Shown here: one piece after another, positions 1-7,401 of the stretch
Layout: every line of letters starts with the position of its first letter
How positions within the stretch are numbered: the stretch's first letter is position 1
Source: Geminicoccaceae bacterium
Lineage (GTDB): Bacteria; Pseudomonadota; Alphaproteobacteria; Geminicoccales; Geminicoccaceae
Assembly: GCA_028279345.1 (NCBI GenBank)
Contig: JANQNY010000034.1
Span: 22,590 to 86,589, forward strand
DNA length: 64,000 bases
Direction: 5' to 3'
Position numbers and translations under genes: made by a program
The notes under the pieces: generated by a model
Seen by the model: only the letters and a program-made list of their open reading frames with translations
What the model was told of the DNA's origin: nothing
The model's database searches: none

Positions 1-430
1 GGCCCAGGTCGTCGGCGCCGGGTACGCGATTTCCGACGAGACCGGCAACGCGGCCGTCGTCGTCAAGCTGTTCCGCGTCTTCCTGCTGCTGCCAGTCGTG
101 CTGGCCATCGGCTGGTGGTTTGCGCTTGCCGGTCGCGCGCATGGTGCCGCCGAGGTTCCGGTGCCCATGTTCGCGCTCGTCTTTCTGGCGCTCTGCGTCG
201 TCAATAGCCTGATCCCGGCCTTGCCGGCGCTCGATGCCGCCTACCAGCCACTGCGGAGCGCACTGGTGGAGGCGTCCACGTGGGGACTGTTGATCGCGAT
301 CGGCGCGTTGGGGCTCGGCACGTCGGCGCGTGCCGTGGCGCGCATCGGTTGGCGACACCTGGTGCTGGTCACCACGACGACGCTCGTGATCCTTGGCGTC
401 GCGGTCGTCGGCCTCGCCATGCTTAGCTGA
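1..430 (+). CDS. YeiH/SuyZ-family putative sulfate/sulfite exporter, C-terminal part
   Basis: The reading frame is open from the window edge (codons from base 2), so only the last ~142 residues are present. The fragment begins AQVVGAGYAISDETGNAAVV, typical of the YeiH/UPF0324 membrane family, and continues with hydrophobic segments such as LFRVFLLLPVVLAIGWWFAL and a C-terminal VLVTTTTLVILGVAVVGLAM. The family is annotated as a putative sulfate exporter because of SuyZ beside sulfolactate sulfo-lyase genes. Two dehydrogenases resembling SlcC and ComC follow after only 8 bases, so this copy may export sulfite or sulfate released during sulfonate breakdown. The family call is firm; the substrate is inferred from neighbours. 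Confidence 0.8.
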   Translation, partial: AQVVGAGYAISDETGNAAVVVKLFRVFLLLPVVLAIGWWFALAGRAHGAAEVPVPMFALVFLALCVVNSLIPALPALDAAYQPLRSALVEASTWGLLIAIGALGLGTSARAVARIGWRHLVLVTTTTLVILGVAVVGLAMLS

Positions 431-438
431 GCGCCCGC

Positions 439-1371
439 GTGCCAACCGTCGTCGTCACCGAGTTCATGGACGCGCAGGCGCTCGACGCGCACCTGAGTGA
501 CGTCGACGTTCTGTACGATCCGGCGCTGGTCGACCGGCCCGCCGACCTGGCGGCGGCTCTGGCCGACGCCCGGGCCCTGATCGTCCGCAATCGGACCCAG
601 GTGCGCGGCCCGCTTCTGGCGGCTGCACCACGGCTCGAGGTGGTTGGCCGGCTCGGCGTCGGTCTCGACAACATCGATCTCGACGCCTGCCAGGCGCGTG
701 GCATTGCGGTCTACCCCGCCACCGGGGCCAACGACCTCGCCGTTGCCGAGTACGTCATCGTGGCGGCGATGCTCCTCTTGCGTGGGGCGTTCAACGCCAC
801 CGGCGCTGTCGTCTCGGGCACCTGGCCACGCGACCGGCTCATCGGTCGCGAACTCGCCGGCAAGCGTCTGGGGCTCGTCGGCTTCGGTGCCATTGCGCGG
901 GCTACTGCCGTGCGCGCCGCCGCGCTGGGGATGGACGTGAGTGCCCATGACCCGTTCGTCGCCGAAGATGATCCCGCTTGGCGTACGGTCGAGCGGCTCA
1001 GCCTCGACAGTCTGCTGGCTGAGGCGGATGTCCTTAGCTTGCACGTGCCGCTCACGTCGGGGACCTGCCACCTCATCGGTGCGGACGCGCTCGCCCGCAT
1101 GCGGCCTGGCGCCATTCTCATCAACGCCGCACGCGGTGGCGTCGTCGATGAAGCTGCCCTGATCGCCGCGCTCAAGGCCAACCGCCTCGGAGGAGCCGCG
1201 CTCGACGTGTTCGAGCGAGAACCAGTAGATGCGGCGGCGGGCGTAGCCTTCGCCGATCTTCCGAACCTGTTGCTGACACCGCATGTGGCGGGCGTGACGC
1301 TGGAATCGAACGAGCGCGTCTCGGCGGTCACGGCCGCTGCGGTGGCGCGACATCTGCGGGGAGAGGGATAA
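439..1371 (+). CDS. slcC: D-isomer-specific 2-hydroxyacid dehydrogenase, SlcC-like ((S)-sulfolactate dehydrogenase candidate)
   Basis: A 310-residue NAD-dependent dehydrogenase of the D-2-hydroxyacid family. It starts at GTG 439, eight bases after the exporter stop. The Rossmann motif GLVGFGAIARAT lies near residue 147. Catalytic family signatures are NAARGGVVDEAAL (Arg), the FEREPVD Glu and LTPHVAGVT (His). The N-terminal stretch with EFMD, YDPALVDRP and VRNRTQVRGPLL resembles (S)-sulfolactate dehydrogenase as I recall it from Chromohalobacter, where SlcC works with ComC to interconvert sulfolactate enantiomers through sulfopyruvate. The next gene is a ComC-type enzyme joined by a one-base stop/start overlap. 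The family is secure; the substrate is an inference, and a phosphoglycerate or other hydroxyacid dehydrogenase is possible. Confidence 0.75.
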   Translation: MPTVVVTEFMDAQALDAHLSDVDVLYDPALVDRPADLAAALADARALIVRNRTQVRGPLLAAAPRLEVVGRLGVGLDNIDLDACQARGIAVYPATGANDLAVAEYVIVAAMLLLRGAFNATGAVVSGTWPRDRLIGRELAGKRLGLVGFGAIARATAVRAAALGMDVSAHDPFVAEDDPAWRTVERLSLDSLLAEADVLSLHVPLTSGTCHLIGADALARMRPGAILINAARGGVVDEAALIAALKANRLGGAALDVFEREPVDAAAGVAFADLPNLLLTPHVAGVTLESNERVSAVTAAAVARHLRGEG

Positions 1372-2363
1372 TGGCGACCGTCGACTGGCAGGAGCTCGAA
1401 GGGCTCGTCGCCGCTGCGCTCGAGCGGAACGCCACCTCGCCCGCGAATGCGCGGACAGTAGCGCAGGCGCTGGTGCTCGCCGAGGCGGATGGTTTGAAGG
1501 GGCACGGGCTCTCGCGGGTGCCGAGCTACGCCGCTCAGGCGCGCGCCGGCAAGGTCGACGGTCGGGCGACGCCGTCCGTAGCGCGGCCCGCCGGCGCGGT
1601 CGTGGCGATCGATGCCGCGGGTGGCTTTGCCTACCCCGCCCTCGACGCGGCGGTTGCAACTCTGCCGGAAGTTGCGCCCACACAGGGTGTTGCGGTGGCG
1701 GCGATCCGGCGCTCGCATCATTGCGGCGCTGCCGGCCTTGCGTGCGAACGCTTGGCCGACGAGGGCCTGATGGCGATGCTCTTCGCCAACACGCCGCCTG
1801 CGATCGCGCCCTGGGGAGGCCGCAAGGCGCTCTTCGGCACCAATCCCATTGCCTTCGCCTGCCCCTTGCCCGACGCGCCGCCGATGGTCATCGACCTGTC
1901 GCTCTCCAAGGTGGCGCGCGGCAACATCCTCGCCGCCAAGCAGAGGGGTGAGGCGATTCCGGAAGGCTGGGCGTTCGACGACGACGGGCAGCCTACGACC
2001 GACCCCACGGCAGCGCTCGGTGGCACGATGGCGCCCGCGGGTGACGCCAAGGGCACCGCCTTGGCGCTCATGGTCGAACTGCTCGCGGCCGGGCTCACGG
2101 GTGCCAACTATGCCGAGGAGGCGAGCTCCTTCCTCGATGCCGAAGGGCCGCCGCCGGGGACGGGTCAGCTCCTGCTGGCCTTCGCGCCCGACCGCGTGGG
2201 CGGGCCAGGTCGGCTGGCGCGGTTCGCGGCACTGGCCCAAGCGGTGGATGGGGAGCCGGGCGCGCGATTGCCGGGCGCCCGAAGGCATGCGTTGCGGCGC
2301 GTTGCTCGCGCGGACGGGCTCCTTGTCGCCGACGATGCGCTTGCGAAGCTACGCGGGCTCTGA
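1371..2363 (+). CDS. comC: Malate/L-lactate/L-sulfolactate dehydrogenase family protein (ComC-like)
   Basis: A 330-residue member of the Ldh_2 (malate/L-sulfolactate dehydrogenase) family, unrelated in fold to the preceding gene. The catalytic-His region reads IRRSHHCGAAG near residues 110-120. The nicotinamide-binding region contains APWGGRKALFGTNPIAFACP, followed by a substrate loop around VIDLSLSKVARGNI. Its ATG overlaps the last base of the preceding stop, so the two are translationally coupled. ComC oxidises (R)-sulfolactate to sulfopyruvate; with an SlcC-like partner and a SuyZ-like exporter, that reaction is the best guess. Ureidoglycolate or malate dehydrogenase would look similar at this level. 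Confidence 0.75.
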   Translation: MATVDWQELEGLVAAALERNATSPANARTVAQALVLAEADGLKGHGLSRVPSYAAQARAGKVDGRATPSVARPAGAVVAIDAAGGFAYPALDAAVATLPEVAPTQGVAVAAIRRSHHCGAAGLACERLADEGLMAMLFANTPPAIAPWGGRKALFGTNPIAFACPLPDAPPMVIDLSLSKVARGNILAAKQRGEAIPEGWAFDDDGQPTTDPTAALGGTMAPAGDAKGTALALMVELLAAGLTGANYAEEASSFLDAEGPPPGTGQLLLAFAPDRVGGPGRLARFAALAQAVDGEPGARLPGARRHALRRVARADGLLVADDALAKLRGL

Positions 2364-2366
2364 CAC

Positions 2367-3341
2367 TCAAGGCAGCCAGTTTCGTACCGCTTTTGCGCCG
2401 TCGACGGGCGGTGTCGTCAGCTCGGGCCTGGGCCCCAGGCCATACAGGAGCACGATGGCGATCCGGCGGTTGCTAGCCGCGTCCGGGTCCTCGGGGGCGT
2501 GCGGCTCGGTATCGGCCTCGCCGGTCACCCGCTCGAGGCGTGAACCATCGAGGCCCGCGTCGACGAGCACCTTGCGGGCAGCGTTCGCCCGCGCGCTGGA
2601 GAGCGCCCAATTGTCACCAGAGCTGGCCGCTCGGAACGGGGTCGCATCCGTATGCCCGCTGATCGCCACCGCGTTCGGCGTGTCGGCGACGGCGCCTGCG
2701 ACCTGCGCCAGGAGCCGGTGCATGTGGGCGTGCATGACGTCGCTGCCGCGCGGGAACATCGAGCGATCGTCCTGGTCGACGATTTGAATCCTGAGGCCCT
2801 CCTCGGTGCGGTCGATCTCGAGATTGGCCTCCAGCCCGCGTAGTTCGGGATCGGCTTGAATGGCTTCGTGCAGCTTGCGCTCGATCTCCTGGAACTTGGC
2901 CTCCTCGACCGCGCGGTCCAGCACCGGGCGTTCCTTGCCAGGATCACGGGCACCGGCGTTGCTCAGGTTCTCGAAGTCGTCGCCGTCGCCGTCGCCGCTG
3001 CCGTCGCCGCCGATCTCCTCCACCGGCAGGCCGACGACGATGCTGGGGGTGCTCATCGGCGCGGCGTTGAGCGGACCCTCCATGTCGGTCACTAGGCCGC
3101 CCGAAAAGCCCACGCTGCCGTGCTCACCGGCCAGGTCCGTCGTCGGCAGGAAGTAGTTGGCGATGCCCAAACGCTGTTCGTCGGTCGACACGTTCAACAG
3201 CCACAGCAGCAGAAAGAAGGCCATCATCGCCGTCACGAAGTCGGCATAAGCGACCTTCCACGCCGAGCTGTGGGCGTGGGCATGGCCACCTTTCTTGACC
3301 TTCTTGATGATCGGCTGCGCTGTATTCTTCACCGTCGACAC
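2367..3341 (-). CDS. motB: Flagellar motor protein MotB
   Basis: A 324-residue inner-membrane stator subunit that couples ion flow to flagellar rotation. The basic N terminus (about residues 11-18) is followed by one transmembrane helix, VAYADFVTAMMAFFLLLWLL. Its Asp34 is the expected ion-binding residue. The C-terminal OmpA-like peptidoglycan-binding domain shows ISGHTDATPF, WALSSARANAARKVL and NRRIAIVLL. A low-complexity Gly/Asp-rich linker lies near residues 112-124. No motA or other flagellar gene is within the window, which is odd because motA and motB are usually adjacent. It converges with the ComC-like gene, with three bases between the stops. Confidence 0.9.
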   Translation of the reverse strand: MSTVKNTAQPIIKKVKKGGHAHAHSSAWKVAYADFVTAMMAFFLLLWLLNVSTDEQRLGIANYFLPTTDLAGEHGSVGFSGGLVTDMEGPLNAAPMSTPSIVVGLPVEEIGGDGSGDGDGDDFENLSNAGARDPGKERPVLDRAVEEAKFQEIERKLHEAIQADPELRGLEANLEIDRTEEGLRIQIVDQDDRSMFPRGSDVMHAHMHRLLAQVAGAVADTPNAVAISGHTDATPFRAASSGDNWALSSARANAARKVLVDAGLDGSRLERVTGEADTEPHAPEDPDAASNRRIAIVLLYGLGPRPELTTPPVDGAKAVRNWLP

Positions 3342-3428
3342 CCGCGACCTCTGGGCCCCGAGCCTCGCAGGTCCGCGTTAACGAACGCTGAGCGGCGTGC
3401 GCGTTCGCAGGCAAGAGCGGCCTACGCG

Positions 3429-4322
3429 TCAGCCTGCATAGGGCACAGCCGGCAGGCCGGCGATGCCGAGGTCGAGGACGAACAGGCCACCCGCCTGCGG
3501 CTGCTTCGTCTCGCTCCCGGGCGCGAGGCCCTGGCCGATCGAGGTCACGAACATGGTCTTGAGTTCACGCCCCCCGAAGGCGACCTTCGACGGGCGCTCG
3601 ACCGGCATGTCGATGATGCGATCAACGCGGCCATCGGGGGTGAGCCGGACGAGCTGCCAGCCGCTGACGCCCGCCATCCAATAGCAGCCGTCGGCGTCGA
3701 CGCAGCCACCGTCGGGACGACCGACCACGGCCCGCGTGTCGAAGAAGAGGCGGGGCTTGCCGGCGATGCCCGCGTCTGCATCGTAGTCGGCTGCCCAGAT
3801 CGTTCGGATATGCGGCACGCTGTCGGACCAGTACATCGTCCGACCGTCGGCGCTGAAGGCGAGGCCGTTGGGGATGAAGAAGTCCGTGCCCCCCGCGGTG
3901 ACCGAGTGGTCGGGGTCGAGACGGTAAAGCCTGCCTTCAGGTTCCGTGCCGGGACCACCTCGGTTCATCGTTCCGGCCCAAAAGCGCCCGCGGCTGTCCG
4001 TCGTGCCGTCGTTGAAGCGGTTTTGGGGCCGCCCACGTTCGCCCTCGGCCAGCACCTCGAGCGCGCCGGTCGCTGGATCGAAGCCTCGGAAGTCGTGACC
4101 GAGGGCCAGCACGAGCCCGCCCGCGGAGCGCAGGGCGAGGCAGCCGAGTGGCTCGCTGAAGGACCAGGTCTGGTCAGTGGCCCTTCCCGGATCGGTGCGG
4201 TGCAGCGTTTGTCCGTCGATGTCGACCCACCAGACACAGTGTGCGTCCTGGTCCCAGACGGGCGATTCGCCGATGCGTGCGCGGGCGTCGACGAGACAGT
4301 CCACACTGACGGCCATGCGCAC
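3429..4322 (-). CDS. SMP-30/gluconolactonase/LRE family protein
   Basis: A 297-residue six-bladed beta-propeller lactonase-type enzyme. Metal-ligand positions known from SMP-30 are visible: Glu in ARIGESPVWD near residue 18, Asn in FIPNGLAFSADG and Asp in GRPDGGCVDADG. Also typical is the FNDGTTDSRGRFWAGTM segment. Members hydrolyse sugar lactones such as gluconolactone or arabinonolactone. It is transcribed away from the TRAP importer, which ends in an enolase-superfamily enzyme. A lactonase plus an enolase-type dehydratase plus a TRAP importer suggests uptake and use of a sugar acid. The true substrate cannot be read from the sequence. Confidence 0.85.
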   Translation of the reverse strand: MRMAVSVDCLVDARARIGESPVWDQDAHCVWWVDIDGQTLHRTDPGRATDQTWSFSEPLGCLALRSAGGLVLALGHDFRGFDPATGALEVLAEGERGRPQNRFNDGTTDSRGRFWAGTMNRGGPGTEPEGRLYRLDPDHSVTAGGTDFFIPNGLAFSADGRTMYWSDSVPHIRTIWAADYDADAGIAGKPRLFFDTRAVVGRPDGGCVDADGCYWMAGVSGWQLVRLTPDGRVDRIIDMPVERPSKVAFGGRELKTMFVTSIGQGLAPGSETKQPQAGGLFVLDLGIAGLPAVPYAG

Positions 4323-4413
4323 CTCGTGCTGCGTTGCCTCGGGGCATTGGCCCCTCTAGAACGACGCCATGACGCCGATTGTGAGAGCGTCGTCAATCAG
4401 GGAGCTTATCGTC

Positions 4414-5406
4414 ATGTCGATCGTCTGGACCCGTCGCACCCTCGGCGGAGTCGCTGTTCTGGCCCTCGTCGGCACGCTGGCCACGGGCGAGGCGCGCGCG
4501 GAGTGGCGCGGCTGGAACATTCACGTGCCGGAGTATTCGGTCTCCCAGGGCATGGACTGGTTCACCGAGCAGCTCGAAGAGCGGACCGATGGCCGCCTCA
4601 CCGCCAAGACGTTCCACAGCGGCGTGCTGGGCTCGCAGCCCGACGCCATCGAGCAGCTCCGTCTCGGCGGTATCGACTACGCCGTCTTCAACCTCGGGCC
4701 GATGGGGCCCACCGTGCCGGCGACGAACGTTGTCTCGCTGCCCTTCGTCTTCAAGAGCATCGATCACATGCACCGCGCCATGGATGGCGTTGTCGGCGAC
4801 GCTTTGAGCGAGGCGATGGAGGAGCAGGGGATCGTCGCGCTCGGCTGGTACGATTCAGGCGCAAGATCCTTCTACAACTCGCAGCAGCCGGTCAACACGC
4901 CGGCCGACCTCGAGGGCATGAAGGTCCGCGTGATGAACAACGATCTCTTCGTCGGTATGATCGAGGCGCTCGGCGGCAACGCCACGCCGATGGCCTTCTC
5001 CGAGGTCTATCAGTCGCTGCGGACGGGCGTCGTCGACGGCGCGGAGAACAACTATCCGTCCTACGAGTCGACTGGGCATTACGAGGTCGCCGGCTATTAC
5101 TCGCTGTCTGAGCACCTGATCATCCCCGAGTGCTTCTGCGTGAACGCGGATCTCTACAACTCGCTGTCCGCCGAGGACCAGGAGCTGGTCCGCGAGCTCG
5201 CCCGCGAAAGCGCGCAGATGCAGCGCGAGCTCTGGGCGGAGAGCAGCCAGGAGGCGCGCGCGAAGGTCGAAGCCGCGGGCGTCGAGATCAACGAGGTCGA
5301 GGACAAGACGGCGTTCCAGGAGGCCATGCAGCCCGTCTACGAGCAGGCCTACGCGCAACAGCCCGAGCTCGAGGAACTCGTTGTGCTCATTCAGTCGGTC
5401 GACTGA
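4414..5406 (+). CDS. dctP: TRAP transporter substrate-binding protein, DctP family
   Basis: A 330-residue periplasmic receptor of a tripartite ATP-independent importer. The ATG at 4414 is preferred over an upstream ATG at 4369 because GGAG lies 9 bases before it and translation then opens directly with a signal peptide (RRTLGGVAVLALVGTLATG, cleavage after ARA). Family features include the N-terminal strand WNIHVPEYSVSQGMDWF, the LRTGVVDGAENN segment and a C terminus rich in Glu and Ala helices. The carboxylate-binding Arg is probably within MKVRVMNNDLF. It is followed by dctQ and dctM in the same direction, completing the importer. Confidence 0.92.
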   Translation: MSIVWTRRTLGGVAVLALVGTLATGEARAEWRGWNIHVPEYSVSQGMDWFTEQLEERTDGRLTAKTFHSGVLGSQPDAIEQLRLGGIDYAVFNLGPMGPTVPATNVVSLPFVFKSIDHMHRAMDGVVGDALSEAMEEQGIVALGWYDSGARSFYNSQQPVNTPADLEGMKVRVMNNDLFVGMIEALGGNATPMAFSEVYQSLRTGVVDGAENNYPSYESTGHYEVAGYYSLSEHLIIPECFCVNADLYNSLSAEDQELVRELARESAQMQRELWAESSQEARAKVEAAGVEINEVEDKTAFQEAMQPVYEQAYAQQPELEELVVLIQSVD

Positions 5407-5439
5407 GCCGGCCGCGTATCGCTCCCGGGGACCGTCGTC

Positions 5440-5988
5440 TTGGCCGACCTCGAGCCGACGGCCCTGGAGCGGCGCGTCGACGCCACGCTCGATGTCGTGC
5501 GCCGTGTTACGGCGCTGATCGGCGGCTTGGCGTTGGTCGTCATCGTCGCGGCTATGGGTTGGCAGGTGTTCGGGCGTTACGTCCTCAACGCGACGCCCAC
5601 CTGGGCCGAGGCGCTCTCGATCCTCCTGATTTCGGTCATCACCTTCCTGATGACCGCGGTTGGCGTTGCCGAGCGCACCCATCTTGCGGTCGACTTCGTC
5701 CGTGAGACCCTGCCGAGGGCGGTGGCTCGTCTAATGGAGCTGGTTCGTGACCTGCTGATCCTTGGCTTCGGCGCCGTCATGGCGGTCCAGGCGTGGGGGC
5801 TCGTCCAATTCAACTGGTCGAAGACCATCCCGCTGCTCGATGTCCCTGAAGGATTGCGCGCCGTGCCGCCCGCCATCTGCGGGGTCTTGATGGTGCTGTT
5901 TGCCGGCGTTTTCGTCTGGCGCCGCCTGCGCGGCCGGCCGCAGCCGACGTGGAAGGCGCCTGAGGCGCCCTTGGGCGAGGGCGACTAG
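5440..5988 (+). CDS. dctQ: TRAP transporter small permease, DctQ family
   Basis: A 182-residue integral membrane subunit with four predicted helices. These include ALIGGLALVVIVAAMGWQVF and LSILLISVITFLMTAVGVAE, the latter followed by the family-typical RTHLAVDFVRETLP. The best start is TTG at 5440; no ATG or GTG with a good ribosome-binding site gives the expected N terminus. It sits 33 bases after dctP. An unusually long intergenic gap of about 130 bases, containing a large perfect hairpin, separates it from dctM; dctQ and dctM are normally almost contiguous. Confidence 0.88.
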   Translation: MADLEPTALERRVDATLDVVRRVTALIGGLALVVIVAAMGWQVFGRYVLNATPTWAEALSILLISVITFLMTAVGVAERTHLAVDFVRETLPRAVARLMELVRDLLILGFGAVMAVQAWGLVQFNWSKTIPLLDVPEGLRAVPPAICGVLMVLFAGVFVWRRLRGRPQPTWKAPEAPLGEGD

Positions 5989-6016
5989 TGTCGGTCCTGC
6001 TCACCCGTACCCCTTG

Positions 6017-6087
6017 CCACCCTCGCCCCCGCCCTTCCGCCCGCGAGCGTACGATGCCATCGGGCGGAAGGGCGGGGGCGAGGGTGG
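6017..6087. repeat. 27-bp-arm perfect inverted repeat (REP-like palindrome) between dctQ and dctM
   Basis: Bases 6017-6043 are the exact reverse complement of 6061-6087, with a 17-base loop. The arms are nearly pure C on one side and G on the other (core CCCTCGCCCCCGCCCTTCCG), so the RNA would form a very stable stem. There is no T-run after it, so it does not look like a simple Rho-independent terminator. Its length and position inside an operon resemble REP/RAYT-type or other dispersed extragenic palindromes. I did not find a second copy in this window. It may attenuate or stabilise the transcript between dctPQ and dctM. Confidence 0.9.
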
Positions 6088-6117
6088 TGCCAGCCAATCG
6101 GGGATGGCGCTAGCACC

Positions 6118-7401
6118 GTGGAACTCTTCCTCCTGCTCGGCTTGTTCGCCGTCTGCGTAGTCATCGGCGTGCCCGTCGCCTTCGCTCTTGGCATCAGCGC
6201 CATCGTGGTCTTCTGGGTCGAGGGTTTGCCGCTGGTCATCGGCTTCCAGCGCATCCTGTCGGGCGTTTCGGTCTTCTCGCTTCTGGCGATCCCGTTCTTC
6301 ATCTTTGCCGGCGAGCTGATGCTGCACGGCGGCATCGCCCAGCGACTCGTGCGTCTCGCCGCCGCCGCCGTGGGGCATGTCCGCGGCGGGCTCGGCACGG
6401 TCAACGTCTTCTCGTCGATGCTCTTCGGCGGCATCTCTGGGTCGGCCGTGGCCGATACGTCAGCGCTCGGCTCGCTCTTGATCCCGGTGATGAAGCGCCG
6501 CGGCTACGACGCCGACTACGCCGTCAACGTGACGGTCACCTCCTCGATCGCCGGGATCATGATCCCGCCGAGCCACAACATGATCCTCTATGCGGTCGCC
6601 GCCGGCGGCGGCGTCTCGATCTCGAAGCTGTTCCTCGCCGGTGTCGTCCCCGGGGTCTTGATGTGCGTCTGCCTGGCCATCGCCGCCTGGCTGGTAGCGC
6701 TGAAGCGCGGCTACCCCAAAGACGCGTTCCCAGGCTGGACCGCTTTGGCCGCCGCTGCCGTTGCGGCCATACCTGGCCTCATCACCGCCATCATCATCGT
6801 CGGCGGCGTGCTCTCCGGCGTGTTCACCGTGACCGAATCGGGCGCCATCGGTTGCCTCTACGCGTTGGCCATCACCGCGATCGTCTACCGCTCGCTGAGC
6901 TGGAACGACTTCACGCTGGCGGTGGCGAGGGCCGTGCGCACCACGTCGCTGGTCATGATCCTCGTCGGTTGCGCCACGGCCTTCGCCTACCTCTTGGCAC
7001 TTTACCGGGTGCCCGAGCTGTTGACGGCCCTGCTGCTCTCGATTTCCGAGAACCCGCTCATCATCCTCTTGATGCTGAACCTGATGCTGCTGGTGCTGGG
7101 CATGATCATGGACATGGCAGCACTCATCCTCATCTGCACGCCGATCTTCCTGCCCGTGGCCCAGAGCCTCGGCATGGATCCGATCCAGTTCGGCATGCTG
7201 TTGATGATGAACTTGGGTCTTGGTCTCTGCACCCCACCGGTTGGTGCGTGCCTGTTCGTCGGTTGCGCCATCGGCAAGACACCGATCGAGCAAGCCTTCA
7301 AGACCATCTGGCCGTTCTACCTCGCCATCCTGGCAGCGCTGATGCTCGTCACCTTCGTTCCCGCCATCTCTCTAACACTCCCCAGCCTGCTCGACCGATG
7401 A
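6118..7401 (+). CDS. dctM: TRAP transporter large permease, DctM family
   Basis: A 427-residue transport subunit with about twelve hydrophobic helices. It starts at GTG 6118, with GGGGA about 13 bases upstream. Family signatures are the N-terminal ELFLLLGLFAVCVVIGVPVAFALG shape, FSSMLFGGISGSAVADTSA, the IPPSHNMILYAVAAGGG loop and LGLCTPPVGACLFVGCAIGK near the C terminus. It forms the membrane channel together with DctQ and takes substrate from DctP. Its stop overlaps the start of the enolase-superfamily gene in an ATGA arrangement, indicating coupled expression with that catabolic enzyme. Confidence 0.93.
   Translation: MELFLLLGLFAVCVVIGVPVAFALGISAIVVFWVEGLPLVIGFQRILSGVSVFSLLAIPFFIFAGELMLHGGIAQRLVRLAAAAVGHVRGGLGTVNVFSSMLFGGISGSAVADTSALGSLLIPVMKRRGYDADYAVNVTVTSSIAGIMIPPSHNMILYAVAAGGGVSISKLFLAGVVPGVLMCVCLAIAAWLVALKRGYPKDAFPGWTALAAAAVAAIPGLITAIIIVGGVLSGVFTVTESGAIGCLYALAITAIVYRSLSWNDFTLAVARAVRTTSLVMILVGCATAFAYLLALYRVPELLTALLLSISENPLIILLMLNLMLLVLGMIMDMAALILICTPIFLPVAQSLGMDPIQFGMLLMMNLGLGLCTPPVGACLFVGCAIGKTPIEQAFKTIWPFYLAILAALMLVTFVPAISLTLPSLLDR

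Noticed and set aside
241..2288. Overlapping minus-strand frames opposite the two dehydrogenase genes
   Set aside because: Low-complexity translations with no family features.
3120..5111. Plus-strand frame of 663 codons across motB, the lactonase and dctP
   Set aside because: It spans three real genes in other frames and has no recognisable domain.
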